DNA of 64,000 bases from Clostridium chauvoei (lineage in GTDB: Bacteria; Bacillota; Clostridia; Clostridiales; Clostridiaceae): assembly GCF_002327185.1 (NCBI RefSeq), contig NZ_CP018624.1, positions 1,178,001 to 1,242,000 on the forward strand. The letters run 5' to 3'. How positions within the stretch are numbered: position 1 is the first letter of the stretch; each line of letters begins with the position of its first letter. A program made the translations under genes and the position numbers. Below are positions 17,693-26,847 of this stretch, in pieces. The notes beneath the pieces were generated by a model. The model did not search any database. It saw nothing but the letters and a program-made list of their open reading frames with translations, and was not told the DNA's origin.

Positions 17693-18334
17693 TTAACATA
17701 ATTCTATATTTTTTACAACTTTTATACCATTTGATTTAAGCTTAAAAAAAGTAATTAAATTCATTAAATCTCCATTATGATTTCCAAAATCATATGTTTC
17801 TGCAGTATTTATTGGAACTATTATATCTTTCTCTAAATTCATTTCATTAAAATATGTAGCTAAACTTAGCGTAAATGTTTCTACACAAATATCTGTACAT
17901 ACCCCTGTAATTATAAAAGTATCTATATCTTTATTACTATTAAGCCAATTCTTAAATCCTATTGAATGAAAGCCATTTATTGAATTCTTCTTTACAATAG
18001 TTGTCTTATCTAGATTAGTAAGCTCTTGGATTTCATCTATAAGCTTTTCTTCTTCACTATCTTTTATACAATGCTTAGGATAGCTTCTAAATTCAACGGA
18101 ATTTTCTTTATGACTATCTATAAAAAATAATTTTTCATCATCTTTTAATTTATTTGCTAATTCTACTATTGGATTAATAACTCTAGATACTCTTGGTGAA
18201 GATAATGCCCCAACACTATAAAATCCTTTTACCATATCTACAATAATTAATGCCCTCTTACCTTTTATATCATTTATATTTATTTTTTCTATAGAACTAA
18301 TTTCTTTTTCTATATTTTTTATTGTTTTAATCAT
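17693..18334 (-). CDS. Nicotinamidase-like cysteine hydrolase (isochorismatase family)
   Basis: The family triad is visible: Asp in IIVDMVKGF, Lys in TTIVKKNSINGF and Cys in TGVCTDICVETF (about residue 146). Metal-binding residues DSHKENSVEFRSYPKHCI follow the nicotinamidase pattern. An N-terminal extension of about 25 residues is also common in clostridial members. Its position before pncB supports nicotinamide deamidation (PncA role) in NAD salvage; other isochorismatase-fold amidases cannot be excluded by sequence alone. AGGAGG precedes the start. Confidence 0.87.
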   Translation of the reverse strand: MIKTIKNIEKEISSIEKININDIKGKRALIIVDMVKGFYSVGALSSPRVSRVINPIVELANKLKDDEKLFFIDSHKENSVEFRSYPKHCIKDSEEEKLIDEIQELTNLDKTTIVKKNSINGFHSIGFKNWLNSNKDIDTFIITGVCTDICVETFTLSLATYFNEMNLEKDIIVPINTAETYDFGNHNGDLMNLITFFKLKSNGIKVVKNIELC

Positions 18335-18455
18335 AGATTCCTCCTAAATATTGCATATTTATATGTAAAATCTAACTAATATTAATAATATATTAAATAT
18401 AGGCTATTTTCCTATTTATGTCAACAATTGCATTTGTAAAACTTTCGTATAAAAA

Positions 18456-18479
18456 ATAGGTATCTATATAATACCTATC
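18456..18479 (-). terminator. Terminator after the degenerate helicase gene
   Basis: ATAGGTAT and ATACCTAT pair around a 7-base loop, and the minus strand continues with a T-run. It lies 12 bases past the stop codon. Confidence 0.78.
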
Positions 18480-18490
18480 TTTTATAATAA

Positions 18491-20653
18491 CTATTTAATT
18501 ATATCATATATACTATTTATAACTAGATTTTTATTTTTCCACCAATCAATACTCCACACTCTAAAATATTTAATATTCATTTTCTCTAAAAGTCTATTAA
18601 TATATATATCATTCTTTAAAACCCTATAATTTTCACTATAAACAAGATTGTCAAAATCTATAACTAGTATAGGATTTTTATCCTTTTTATCAAATACAAC
18701 TAAAGGTAATATATTATCTTCTAACAAAATATTAGTTTTCACTAAATATTGAGAATTAATCAAAATATTATATACTTCTTCTTGAATTCTATTATTATAA
18801 GTTACATCTTTATTATCATTAATTAATAAAGATAAATTTTTTTCTATATCTATAGTTTTTATAATATGTTGTTTTATATTTTCATCTTTTAAATTTAATT
18901 CTTTATTAGAAAAGATTATATATCTAGTATTATTTTTGTCCAATTTATATAAAAACTCATCATTTATATTTTCAGTATTGCATGTAATAATTAAATCAAA
19001 CTCTTCAATATTATTTTCTATTATATCTTTTGCCATAGAAGAATTTGAAATAACACAAGGAAATGTATTATTTATAATATCTATAATTTTTGAATCTATT
19101 TTTATCTCTGATTCCTTTTTTAAATATCTAGTCTCCTCCAAAAAGCCTATTAATTTTTCTAAATTATCATTACTATATTCAATACTCTTTAAGATTTTAG
19201 CATCCCATATATATTTTATTCCTTGAGGAATAAGAGCACTTCGATTTTCTATAGTAAGATTTATATTTTCTAAAATATCACTATAAGCTTTATATTTATC
19301 AATAATATTACTATGCTTAACTTGTATTTCTTCTATATTAAGCAATATATGAAAATTAGGTATATTTTTTAATAACATTTCCATTTCATTTTTATTTTCT
19401 AGATTATTATAACAATAATCTAGAATTTCTCTTTCAGTATCATCTAATTTATTTATACTTTCAGTTATAATATTAAAGTTTTTGAAGATTGTTAGGTTAT
19501 CTTTTAATGATATTAAGTATTGTGTAACATTATCTTGTTTTAATACTTTTTCAATAAAATGTAGATATTCTTCTTCTACTAAAACATATCTTAAAAAATC
19601 GAAAGCCTTTATATATATTTTTATATTCTGTAAGTTTTCTTTATATTCTAAAACCACCCTATCTTCACGTTTTTTAAACTCAATTCTATATTCACTACGC
19701 ATATTTTTATATTTTCTATAATTAATCCAATACAATGGATTAAATTTTTTATTTAGAGATTTTTTATTAGTTAAAATATATCTATTTAATTTTTCATTTA
19801 TATCTTTAGCAAAATTCTCAATTTCTATTTCTGAAATATTTTCATTATCTATAAATCTATCTATAAATCTATCTATAAAGTATTCTGTATATTTTGATTT
19901 AAATAATGGCAATTCCATAGCTAAAGGATTATTTATTAATACTCCTAATTTTCTTAAAGCTATATCTAGATAATCTTCATTAATATCTGTGTTTAAATTT
20001 TTAAATATTTTATTTCCATAAAACTTTCTATACTTAATATAATTTTTAATAATATTATTTTTTAATATGTTACTTATCTTATTGTTTAGTATTTCATAAC
20101 TATAATTTATAAAAGGTTTTTTTATTCTATACGGTCTATAATAGTTATATTCCTCTATATTATCAATATTATTGCTTAAATTATACATCTCTAATAAAGT
20201 AAGTTTACAATATCCCTTGGTATTTAATATATTATGTATATCTACTAAGGAATCTATCTTTTTTTCAATATTTTTTGATAATAAATTTAGCTTGCTTATG
20301 GTTGTTTTTCCTGTATTTTGAGATAAATTAAAAATCTCTCTATAAGTTTTCTGAAGTATAGTCATTTTTATATTTTCTTTAATATTAATATTTAAATACT
20401 TACCTTTAATAATGGATAAGTGATCTTCAAGTAAATTTATTTCATTAATATCATCATTAACTATTAATACACGCTTACCTTTTATAAGACTATCTATAAC
20501 TATATTTACTATAGATTCAATTTTATTAGCTTCTCCCTGTGTACGAAATATTAATTTCTTTTCTTTATTGGCTAAGTTAATAGCAATTTCTTCTGTATAA
20601 TCTGATAAAGATATATAAAACATATCTTTTTTACTAATACTTAAATCCCTCAT
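18491..20653 (-). CDS. Inactive-looking relative of DUF4011/SF1 helicase-nuclease proteins
   Basis: I see no intact known enzyme, but three parts align in order with the large SF1 helicases that end in an MTES_1575/Vsr-like nuclease domain. Residues ~30-75 (LIFRTQGEANKIESIVNIV then GKRVLIVND) match the P-loop region, but GxxxxGK[ST] is lost. Residues ~545-590 (FPCVISNSSMAKDII then EFDLIITCNTENI) match the FPxWxMSPLS and FDLVIFDEASQ region, with the Walker B acids gone. The last ~90 residues (ILVIDFDNLVYSEN, then RVWSIDWWKN) match the nuclease end, where IExDG is changed to IDFDN. The middle is long, charged and helical. 720 residues is much shorter than active relatives. The ORF is intact with a ribosome site, so it is probably expressed. 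A short 12-base repeat encodes the repeated IDRF. Confidence 0.6.
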   Translation of the reverse strand: MRDLSISKKDMFYISLSDYTEEIAINLANKEKKLIFRTQGEANKIESIVNIVIDSLIKGKRVLIVNDDINEINLLEDHLSIIKGKYLNINIKENIKMTILQKTYREIFNLSQNTGKTTISKLNLLSKNIEKKIDSLVDIHNILNTKGYCKLTLLEMYNLSNNIDNIEEYNYYRPYRIKKPFINYSYEILNNKISNILKNNIIKNYIKYRKFYGNKIFKNLNTDINEDYLDIALRKLGVLINNPLAMELPLFKSKYTEYFIDRFIDRFIDNENISEIEIENFAKDINEKLNRYILTNKKSLNKKFNPLYWINYRKYKNMRSEYRIEFKKREDRVVLEYKENLQNIKIYIKAFDFLRYVLVEEEYLHFIEKVLKQDNVTQYLISLKDNLTIFKNFNIITESINKLDDTEREILDYCYNNLENKNEMEMLLKNIPNFHILLNIEEIQVKHSNIIDKYKAYSDILENINLTIENRSALIPQGIKYIWDAKILKSIEYSNDNLEKLIGFLEETRYLKKESEIKIDSKIIDIINNTFPCVISNSSMAKDIIENNIEEFDLIITCNTENINDEFLYKLDKNNTRYIIFSNKELNLKDENIKQHIIKTIDIEKNLSLLINDNKDVTYNNRIQEEVYNILINSQYLVKTNILLEDNILPLVVFDKKDKNPILVIDFDNLVYSENYRVLKNDIYINRLLEKMNIKYFRVWSIDWWKNKNLVINSIYDIIK
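19847..19880. repeat. 12-base tandem repeat, nearly three copies, inside a gene
   Basis: The unit ATCTATAAATCT occurs twice, followed by a partial third copy. On the minus strand it codes for IDRF repeated, so copy number changes keep the frame. Confidence 0.8.
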
Positions 20654-20820
20654 AAATTTATGCTACAAAGGTAGCTTCATCCCCCTTTGATATATTTTAA
20701 AACTATATTCCTCTTACATTCTATGAAAAAAATTTAATATTTATTATTATTAATTATATTTATGGTTATAATATTAATTGAGATAATATAAATATTAAAG
20801 AAAGGACTCAGTAATTATTT

Positions 20821-21804
20821 ATGAAAAAAATTTTTAAGATACTTTCTATAACTATTCTCATATGTATAGTAAGCATTGGTACACTATTATTTACTTTTAA
20901 AAATCGTATTAACTTATGTGTAAACATAGCGAAAAATTATTTTAAAATAGAAGAAGATTTTGAATCTATAGAAGGTTTAACCTGTTATACACCTTTAGAC
21001 AATATGGACTATAAAGACGTTGTATATAAAGGTCAAAATGGTGTAGATTTAACACTAGATATATTTGGACCTAAAAAGAAGCTTGAAAATGGCTCTCCAG
21101 TTATAGTATTTGTTCATGGTGGAAGTTGGTTATATGGCAATAAAGCAATCCCTAAAGAACTGTCTCCTGTCTTAAATGCTTTTAGAGAATCTGGTTATAC
21201 CGTAATAAGTACCTCATATGAACTTTTAAAAGATGGTATTACTTTAGATAAACCAATTTCAGATGTAAAAGATACTATAAGATGGATTAATAAGAATAAA
21301 GACTACTATGGGTTTAATACCGAAGAAGTAGGTATAATAGGATTTTCAGCAGGAGCTCATCTTTCATTATTATCTGCTTATTCAGATAATAATGAATTTA
21401 TAGGTGATGAATCTTTATCTAGTTACGCCTCTAAAATAAAATATGTAGTTGATATTTTTGGACCAACAGATTTATCTACTTTAGATATAAAGGCTGTTGA
21501 TAATGTTATAGCTGAAAAATTATATTCTTTATCAAATTTAAATGATATACAATATAAATATAGTCCAATAAATTATGTAAAAGAAGGCGTTCCTGAAACT
21601 CTTATAATAAATAGCAAAAATGATAAACTTGTTCCATACGAAAACTCTACTATTCTTTATGAAAAGTTATTAAATGTATCTACCAAAACAAAATTAGTTT
21701 CTTTAGATAAAAGTGATCATGATTTAAGTAGTATAGATACAGAAGATATAACTCCTTTAGCTATAGAACTGCTTCAATTTATTATTAAAAATTCTCCTAT
21801 ATAA
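20821..21804 (+). CDS. Membrane-anchored alpha/beta hydrolase (esterase/lipase-like)
   Basis: The protein has an N-terminal membrane segment (residues 5-26) and an alpha/beta-hydrolase domain: oxyanion motif VHGGSWLYG (about 98-106), nucleophile GFSAGAH (about 178), an acid in NSKNDKLVPYE and the catalytic His in KSDHDLSS. The HGG motif puts it near the hormone-sensitive-lipase and BD-FAE esterases, which often remove acetyl or feruloyl groups. It would act outside the membrane. Substrate is unknown. It is a single gene with AAAGGAC before the ATG. Confidence 0.85.
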   Translation: MKKIFKILSITILICIVSIGTLLFTFKNRINLCVNIAKNYFKIEEDFESIEGLTCYTPLDNMDYKDVVYKGQNGVDLTLDIFGPKKKLENGSPVIVFVHGGSWLYGNKAIPKELSPVLNAFRESGYTVISTSYELLKDGITLDKPISDVKDTIRWINKNKDYYGFNTEEVGIIGFSAGAHLSLLSAYSDNNEFIGDESLSSYASKIKYVVDIFGPTDLSTLDIKAVDNVIAEKLYSLSNLNDIQYKYSPINYVKEGVPETLIINSKNDKLVPYENSTILYEKLLNVSTKTKLVSLDKSDHDLSSIDTEDITPLAIELLQFIIKNSPI

Positions 21805-21838
21805 AATAATAGAGAGCATTTAAGCCCTCTATTATTTT
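21803..21838. terminator. Bidirectional terminator
   Basis: AAAATAATAGAGAG pairs with CTCTATTATTTT (with a short asymmetry in the loop) between two converging genes, overlapping both stop codons. Confidence 0.83.
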
Positions 21839-22355
21839 AATTTAAAATCTCTTTTCTAGTTTTATATAAATTTAAAAAGGTTAGCCCAGTATCTATTATA
21901 AATATGGCTAATATTCCTCTAGTAATCTTATTCAATAAATATATAGGTACTTCTATTATAATCATAGATATCATGGGGTGTATAAATTCAATTAAACAAA
22001 CGGATAAAGATCCAAACATTGTTGAATTTAATAAGCACACTCTACCTTTTATATTTAATTTATTTTTAGAATAATCCCACCATTTGCGATTAAATACTTT
22101 TTCTAAACAAAAGGATGTAAAAAATTCTAATATTGATGTCATAATCAAACCCAAAATAAATATAATGAAAATGTTCCCTCTATATTTATCTAATAATGTG
22201 ATAACAAATAATGCTCCAAATCCATAAATAGGACATATAGGACCTTTTATCATCCCTCTTTTAACAAATTTTTTAGCTGGAATTGAACAGTAAATAGTTT
22301 CACATATCCAACCTAAAAAACTATAGATATAAAACCATAACATAAATTGGTACAA
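21837..22355 (-). CDS. Putative ABC-transporter type IV (CmpB family) membrane protein
   Basis: A 172-residue membrane protein with about four helices. It matches PF06541: FYIYSFLGWICETIYCSI, KKFVKRGMIKGPICPIYGFGA and the later segment NRKWWDYSKNKLNIKGRVCLLNS. These proteins are annotated as ABC-transporter permeases, but no ATPase is adjacent and the role is unknown. Confidence 0.85.
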   Translation of the reverse strand: MYQFMLWFYIYSFLGWICETIYCSIPAKKFVKRGMIKGPICPIYGFGALFVITLLDKYRGNIFIIFILGLIMTSILEFFTSFCLEKVFNRKWWDYSKNKLNIKGRVCLLNSTMFGSLSVCLIEFIHPMISMIIIEVPIYLLNKITRGILAIFIIDTGLTFLNLYKTRKEILN

Positions 22356-22455
22356 TTATTACATCCCCTTTATAGTACTAATAACATTATATTATAGTTT
22401 GTGTTAAAATTTCACATTAACCAGTTGAATATTACATTAAATTAACAAAAAAAAA

Positions 22456-22494
22456 CAGTTTATTTAAATAGAAAAGTACTATCTAAATAAACCG
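22456..22494 (-). terminator. Terminator after pyrE
   Basis: CAGTTTATTTAAATAG pairs with CTATCTAAATAAACCG with small mismatches; on the minus strand it is followed by nine T. Confidence 0.9.
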
Positions 22495-22509
22495 TATTAT
22501 TTTCATTAT

Positions 22510-23196
22510 TTATTGAGCTTTATAAGTTACTCCATATTTCTCATAATATGTATTTATAGAATTCTTCATAGCATCATCTATATATACTTTTCCATTTATT
22601 TCTCTCATATAAAGATGCTCTACAACTTCTTGCATAGTAACTATAGAATAAGTTGTAATATCAAATACTTCTTTTATTTCTTGCTGAGCTGATTTATCTG
22701 ATTTACCTTTTTCCATTCTATCTACTGAAATTATAAGTCCTTTTATATTAACATTTCCTTGTGATTTTAATATAGGAGCTGTTTCATATATAGAAGTTCC
22801 TGCTGTCATGACATCTTCAACTATTATTACATTTGAATTATCTTGTAACTTAGCACCTAATAATATGCCTCCCTCACCGTGATCTTTTACTTCTTTTCTA
22901 TTTGAACAATATTCAACGTTCATATCATATAATTCATTCATTGAGATAGCGGTAGTTACAGTTAATGGAATACCTTTATATGCTGGTCCAAATAAAACAT
23001 CTATATCTTTTCCAAAATGCTTATTTATTGCTTGAGCATAGAATTCACCTAATTTTTTTAATTGCTCCCCTGTAGTATAGTTTCCTGTATTAATAAAAAA
23101 CGGAGTCTTTCTACCGCTTTTAGTAGTAAAATCACCAAATCTTAATACATTACTTTCAACCATAAATTCAATAAACTCTTGTTTGTATTTTTCCAT
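22510..23196 (-). CDS. pyrE: Orotate phosphoribosyltransferase
   Basis: PyrE makes OMP from orotate and PRPP. The 228-residue protein has the PRPP-binding motif VIIVEDVMTAGTSIYE (about residues 118-133), the substrate loop region FFINTGNYTTGEQ and LFGPAYKGIPL. The slightly long form matches clostridial PyrE. It stands alone here, away from other pyr genes. A ribosome site (AAAGGAC) is present before the ATG. Confidence 0.96.
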   Translation of the reverse strand: MEKYKQEFIEFMVESNVLRFGDFTTKSGRKTPFFINTGNYTTGEQLKKLGEFYAQAINKHFGKDIDVLFGPAYKGIPLTVTTAISMNELYDMNVEYCSNRKEVKDHGEGGILLGAKLQDNSNVIIVEDVMTAGTSIYETAPILKSQGNVNIKGLIISVDRMEKGKSDKSAQQEIKEVFDITTYSIVTMQEVVEHLYMREINGKVYIDDAMKNSINTYYEKYGVTYKAQ

Positions 23197-23381
23197 TAAA
23201 TATCAGTCCTTTCAAAATCATATCTTCTATAGTATTTCTCTATCTGTGTTTGTCTTTTCCATTTTATCACTAATGTATAAATATTACTAATATTTTATTA
23301 ATAAGTTTCTGTTAATATATATAGTGAAAATGGAAAAGGTGTTTTTCATTTTGAAGAAAGAAAATTGGTTGTATTAATCTA

Positions 23382-23416
23382 AAAAGGATAATGATTTTTA
23401 AATTCATTATCCTTTT
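23382..23416 (-). terminator. Terminator after the secreted-protein gene
   Basis: AAAAGGATAATGA pairs with TCATTATCCTTTT, about 30 bases past the stop codon at 23446. Confidence 0.83.
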
Positions 23417-23445
23417 CTTTGTGAATAAAATTAGGCCTTTATTAT

Positions 23446-23871
23446 CTACTTACCTGTTGCTTCTTTATCTAACTCATATAATCTAGCTCTTTCTTCTAAA
23501 GTCAAGTCTGTAGAACCTTCTCTTTTTTCTATTAACTTTTGAAGTTCATTAAACTTTTGTTCACCAAGCTTTGTTTTTATTACTTCTGCTTTTAACTCTT
23601 TGATTTCATGCTTTTCATGTTCAGATAATCTTTCGCCTTTTTCTACCTTTTCCCTAAATGAATGTATTTTCTCTTTTCCATCGGAAGTTAAAAACCCTTC
23701 ATTTTCTGGAGTCCAAAACTCATCAAAATTACCTGCAGTTTTAGGTACAGATATTTCACCGGATACTCGAAGACTATTAGGTTTACACTCCATCGCCATA
23801 ACATTTAGGCTATTAGTTGACCCTATAACCATAGTCGTTAACACTAAAGATGTTAATAATCTCTTTTTCAT
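23446..23871 (-). CDS. Small secreted protein of unknown function
   Basis: A 141-residue protein with a clear signal peptide (MKKRLLTSLVLTTMVIGSTNSLNVMA, cleavage after VMA). The mature part is charged and helical with repeated E/K-rich segments (EKVEKGERLSEHEKHEIKELK; EKREGSTDLTLEERARLYELDKE). No domain recognised. It is preceded by AGGAGGTACC and has its own terminator, so it is a real, separately transcribed gene. Confidence 0.78.
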   Translation of the reverse strand: MKKRLLTSLVLTTMVIGSTNSLNVMAMECKPNSLRVSGEISVPKTAGNFDEFWTPENEGFLTSDGKEKIHSFREKVEKGERLSEHEKHEIKELKAEVIKTKLGEQKFNELQKLIEKREGSTDLTLEERARLYELDKEATGK

Positions 23872-23956
23872 GCCTTGGTACCTCCTTTATTTTATTCACC
23901 TTTATAGTATGTCCTATTTCAAAGAATTTAGGATAAGTAAAAAATGTAATTATTAG

Positions 23957-24511
23957 CTATATTTCATTAAAAATTTTCATAGTTTTTCTAACTAATAATA
24001 TTATTAAAATATTAATAATTGTTATTAATATATATACGTACATCAATATCAGTTCAACATATGTACTTAAATTTATATAGAATGCAGAAATAAGCAAAGC
24101 AATACAGGTTAAATAAAACTTCAAATTCCACCTAAAACTACAAATATTTTTTAATTCTATATTATTAACTTTTTCACTTTGATTATATATCCCTTTACAT
24201 ATATAGTAATATAATATTAAATTAATTATATTAAATAAATTACTAATTATTAATATAGCGATATTTTCAGTAGAAATAGTAAAATTAAAGTTTGGGAATG
24301 GTATAAACAATTTAAATATAGAGAATAATATCATTATTTCTGAATACTTTTTACCTTTTATATACGCTTCTTCTACTTTACTTAACTCTGTCAAAGCATA
24401 AGTTATGAGTATATAACCTATAAAATCAGGAAGAATATTTATGTTAAAAAAGGTAAAATTAAAACTTATAAAAATAAGTCCCCAAAACAATTTTTTATAT
24501 TGTTTATTCAT
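23957..24511 (-). CDS. Multi-pass membrane protein of unknown function
   Basis: A 184-residue protein with about five hydrophobic segments. The opening WGLIFISFNFTFFNINILPDFIGYILITYAL resembles small clostridial membrane proteins with an ILPDFIGYILI segment, with no assigned function. Its start lies 1 base after the stop of the gene at 24513-25346, so the two are cotranscribed and translationally coupled. Confidence 0.72.
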   Translation of the reverse strand: MNKQYKKLFWGLIFISFNFTFFNINILPDFIGYILITYALTELSKVEEAYIKGKKYSEIMILFSIFKLFIPFPNFNFTISTENIAILIISNLFNIINLILYYYICKGIYNQSEKVNNIELKNICSFRWNLKFYLTCIALLISAFYINLSTYVELILMYVYILITIINILIILLVRKTMKIFNEI

Positions 24512-24512
24512 C

Positions 24513-25346
24513 TTATAAAATTCTCCCTTCTTTTAGCTTATCAATTGATTTTTTATTCATATATTTACTATAATCACTATTTTGATTAGTAAAATATAAT
24601 TTTTTATAATCTATTGTTCCCTCCGGATCTACGAACTTAAAAGCAATAAACATATTATACATAATCCCAAATCCTACACTATCACTATTTTCATACTTTT
24701 TTTTGTAACTTAATTTAATATTTTCGTCTCTTTTAAATTCTATAGGATATGATATATTTTGAATAGGTTCATCATTTATATATATGTAATAATTATCTAA
24801 TATAAATTCTTTATACTTGCTAGTATACTCTTCTAACTTTACAGTGTCTTTGGCTATAAAACTTATAGTACTAGTATAATTCTGTGTATAACTTAAATTT
24901 TCTTTTAAAATTAAATATTTTTTATCATATAGAATTGGTTTAGAGAAATTTATTTCACCTATATTAACTATATTTGTTGCACCTTCATTAGTATAGTATT
25001 TTATTTTTGTAACATTAACATCACTTTCTTCTTTTACTAATAAATCATTTATAAAATTATTATCTAATATAATTTCTCTTAATATATATCCATTATTATT
25101 CATTATGTTATGATTATTTACATAAAATCTTTCCTCATTTATTTCTGGAAATGAAATTGATACTATATAATCTTCATTATAATCATTGTCTAAGTAATTA
25201 ATGTACATATTACCATCTGAATCTATATAGTTTTTAAAGAATATTGGATTCTCTAATCGTTTACTGTAAAATAAACTTATATTAACCCCCCAAACTAATA
25301 TTGTTACTATAGTTATACATAATACAAAAATTTTATTTATCTTCAT
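24513..25346 (-). CDS. Single-anchor extracellular protein of unknown function
   Basis: A 277-residue protein with one N-terminal membrane anchor (MKINKIFVLCITIVTILVWGVNISLF) and a beta-rich, Asn- and Tyr-rich outer part. No domain recognised. The ATG at 25346 is chosen over an ATG 33 bases upstream because AAAGGAGAA lies at the right distance. It is directly coupled to the downstream membrane protein gene, which suggests the two work together at the membrane. Confidence 0.72.
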   Translation of the reverse strand: MKINKIFVLCITIVTILVWGVNISLFYSKRLENPIFFKNYIDSDGNMYINYLDNDYNEDYIVSISFPEINEERFYVNNHNIMNNNGYILREIILDNNFINDLLVKEESDVNVTKIKYYTNEGATNIVNIGEINFSKPILYDKKYLILKENLSYTQNYTSTISFIAKDTVKLEEYTSKYKEFILDNYYIYINDEPIQNISYPIEFKRDENIKLSYKKKYENSDSVGFGIMYNMFIAFKFVDPEGTIDYKKLYFTNQNSDYSKYMNKKSIDKLKEGRIL

Positions 25347-25425
25347 AAGTTCTCCTTTTCTATATAGCATAGCTGGCAAATTTATATGTAAAATTATATC
25401 ATCTATTCAATATATTTTCATCAAA

Positions 25426-25466
25426 AATAATAAGAACTAGTTTATATAAAACTAATTCTTATTATT
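25426..25466 (-). terminator. Terminator of the fucA-pdu operon
   Basis: AATAATAAGAACTAGTTT pairs with AAACTAATTCTTATTATT with one mismatch. It lies just past the pduV stop codon, and a T-rich stretch follows on the minus strand. Confidence 0.85.
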
Positions 25467-25471
25467 CATCA

Positions 25472-25903
25472 TTAAATATTTAGATAATCGCTTAATTCAA
25501 CTATCCCTTCTCCTGTAATAGTTGACACTTTAAAAATTCTTTTTACTCCTGCAGCTTTTAATTGATTCTCAGTAATTTGTATATTGCTATTTTTATCTAA
25601 CTTATCAATTTTAGTTATAATTCCTATTACTTCTTTACCAAAAGTCCCTGAGAAAGCTGGTGGAATTTTAGTATTAATATCTCCACACTCTTGAACTAGT
25701 GCTATAATTTTAGCATCAGCTGCTGTAATTATTAAAGCACTATAATAATGTCTATTCTCTATATATTCTCCTGGAGTATCAATGGAATTTATAAACATTT
25801 CTATAGATTGTGTTTTTTTATACTTTAATTTTTCACCTTGAAGCTTTTGACAAAGGGAAGTTTTTCCACAACCACTTTTACCCATAAAAATTACTTTTTT
25901 CAT
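25472..25903 (-). CDS. pduV: Microcompartment GTPase-like protein PduV/EutP
   Basis: A 143-residue P-loop protein of the EutP/PduV family. P-loop GKSGCGKTS (residues 8-16), switch-like DTPGEYIENRHYYSALI, and the G4 motif TKID are all present. In Salmonella PduV is linked to microcompartment placement or movement; its reaction is uncertain. It is the last gene of the microcompartment operon, 9 bases after pduU, and a terminator follows. Confidence 0.9.
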   Translation of the reverse strand: MKKVIFMGKSGCGKTSLCQKLQGEKLKYKKTQSIEMFINSIDTPGEYIENRHYYSALIITAADAKIIALVQECGDINTKIPPAFSGTFGKEVIGIITKIDKLDKNSNIQITENQLKAAGVKRIFKVSTITGEGIVELSDYLNI

Positions 25904-25912
25904 ATAATTCTC

Positions 25913-26272
25913 CTAAGAATGCGTTATATCAGTTGTTGTAAATTTCAAATTATCACATAAAACATGTATTACTTCTTTTAAAGCTTCTTTAACAGAAGAA
26001 ACACTTCCTGTAATAACAAGTGAGCCACTAAATCTATCTATAAATCCTATTGAAACATTTGATGTTTTAGTTGCTACATCTGCGGCAATTATAGATGCTT
26101 CACTAGGCGTTATAGTCATTATTCCAAGTGCATTTCTTCCTTCTATTAGTAATCCTAATTTTTCATATAATTCAGGAACTGGATTCGCAATTAAATGCGC
26201 TAATGTTACCTGTTTTCCAGGTACATATTCTTGAATAACTCTGGTTTTATCTCCATTATCAAAAATATTCAT
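25913..26272 (-). CDS. pduU: Microcompartment shell protein PduU/EutS (BMC-H, permuted)
   Basis: A 119-residue circularly permuted BMC-domain hexamer subunit. The N-terminus [21 protein letters not shown] is the EutS/PduU signature that builds a six-strand barrel on the hexamer. The rest is a BMC fold ([22 protein letters not shown]). Length matches PduU (116). It would form facet tiles. Confidence 0.93.
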   Translation of the reverse strand: MNIFDNGDKTRVIQEYVPGKQVTLAHLIANPVPELYEKLGLLIEGRNALGIMTITPSEASIIAADVATKTSNVSIGFIDRFSGSLVITGSVSSVKEALKEVIHVLCDNLKFTTTDITHS

Positions 26273-26296
26273 TTATATTACATCCTCTCTCATTAG

Positions 26297-26845
26297 TTAA
26301 TATAAATTATCAATAAAATTCTTATCAGGCTTTGCAATAATAGCTGAGTCTAAATACATACCACTTTTGTATAAAAAATTTTTACTATTATTTATAGCCA
26401 TATCTACTGCAGCTAATTCACCACCTATAATAAAAAAGCTTTTTCCACACATTCCTCTTGCAAGACGTACTTCTATCAAATCAACTCTTGCAGTTTTAGA
26501 CGCTATATCAGCAGCTTCTATAATAGATGCTACAGAGTAACTTTCTACTATTCCTATAGCTCCATTTATATTTATCTCACAACTCCCTGTTATAGCACTA
26601 TAAATTTTTTCAGTTGGATTTCCCAATAAAAAACTATCTACAACAGTATTTTCAAAATTTTTCACTCCAACTTCCAAAGCAGATTTAACAGCTGAAAGGC
26701 TGCCTTTAAATAATACTATATATTTACCTGGACATACTGTAGCTGCATGAATTATTTTTATATCAGAGGTCTTTACCATTTTATCTGCAGCAATCATTCC
26801 AGTTGGAACTTTTAAATACTCCACTAATCCTAATGCACTATTCAA
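26297..26845 (-). CDS. pduT: Shell protein PduT (tandem BMC, Fe-S site)
   Basis: A 182-residue protein with two BMC domains in tandem (about 1-90 and 94-182), forming pseudohexameric trimers. Cys38 (ATVCPGK) is at the same place as the Cys of Salmonella PduT that binds a [4Fe-4S] cluster at the trimer centre. It lies next to pduS, whose product also carries Fe-S clusters, so the pair probably passes electrons through the shell. It is the only tandem-BMC protein in this locus. Confidence 0.93.
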   Translation of the reverse strand: MNSALGLVEYLKVPTGMIAADKMVKTSDIKIIHAATVCPGKYIVLFKGSLSAVKSALEVGVKNFENTVVDSFLLGNPTEKIYSAITGSCEININGAIGIVESYSVASIIEAADIASKTARVDLIEVRLARGMCGKSFFIIGGELAAVDMAINNSKNFLYKSGMYLDSAIIAKPDKNFIDNLY

Positions 26846-26847
26846 GG

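Noticed and set aside
19847-19880. CRISPR array
   Set aside because: The unit is 12 bases with no spacers, and lies in a coding region.
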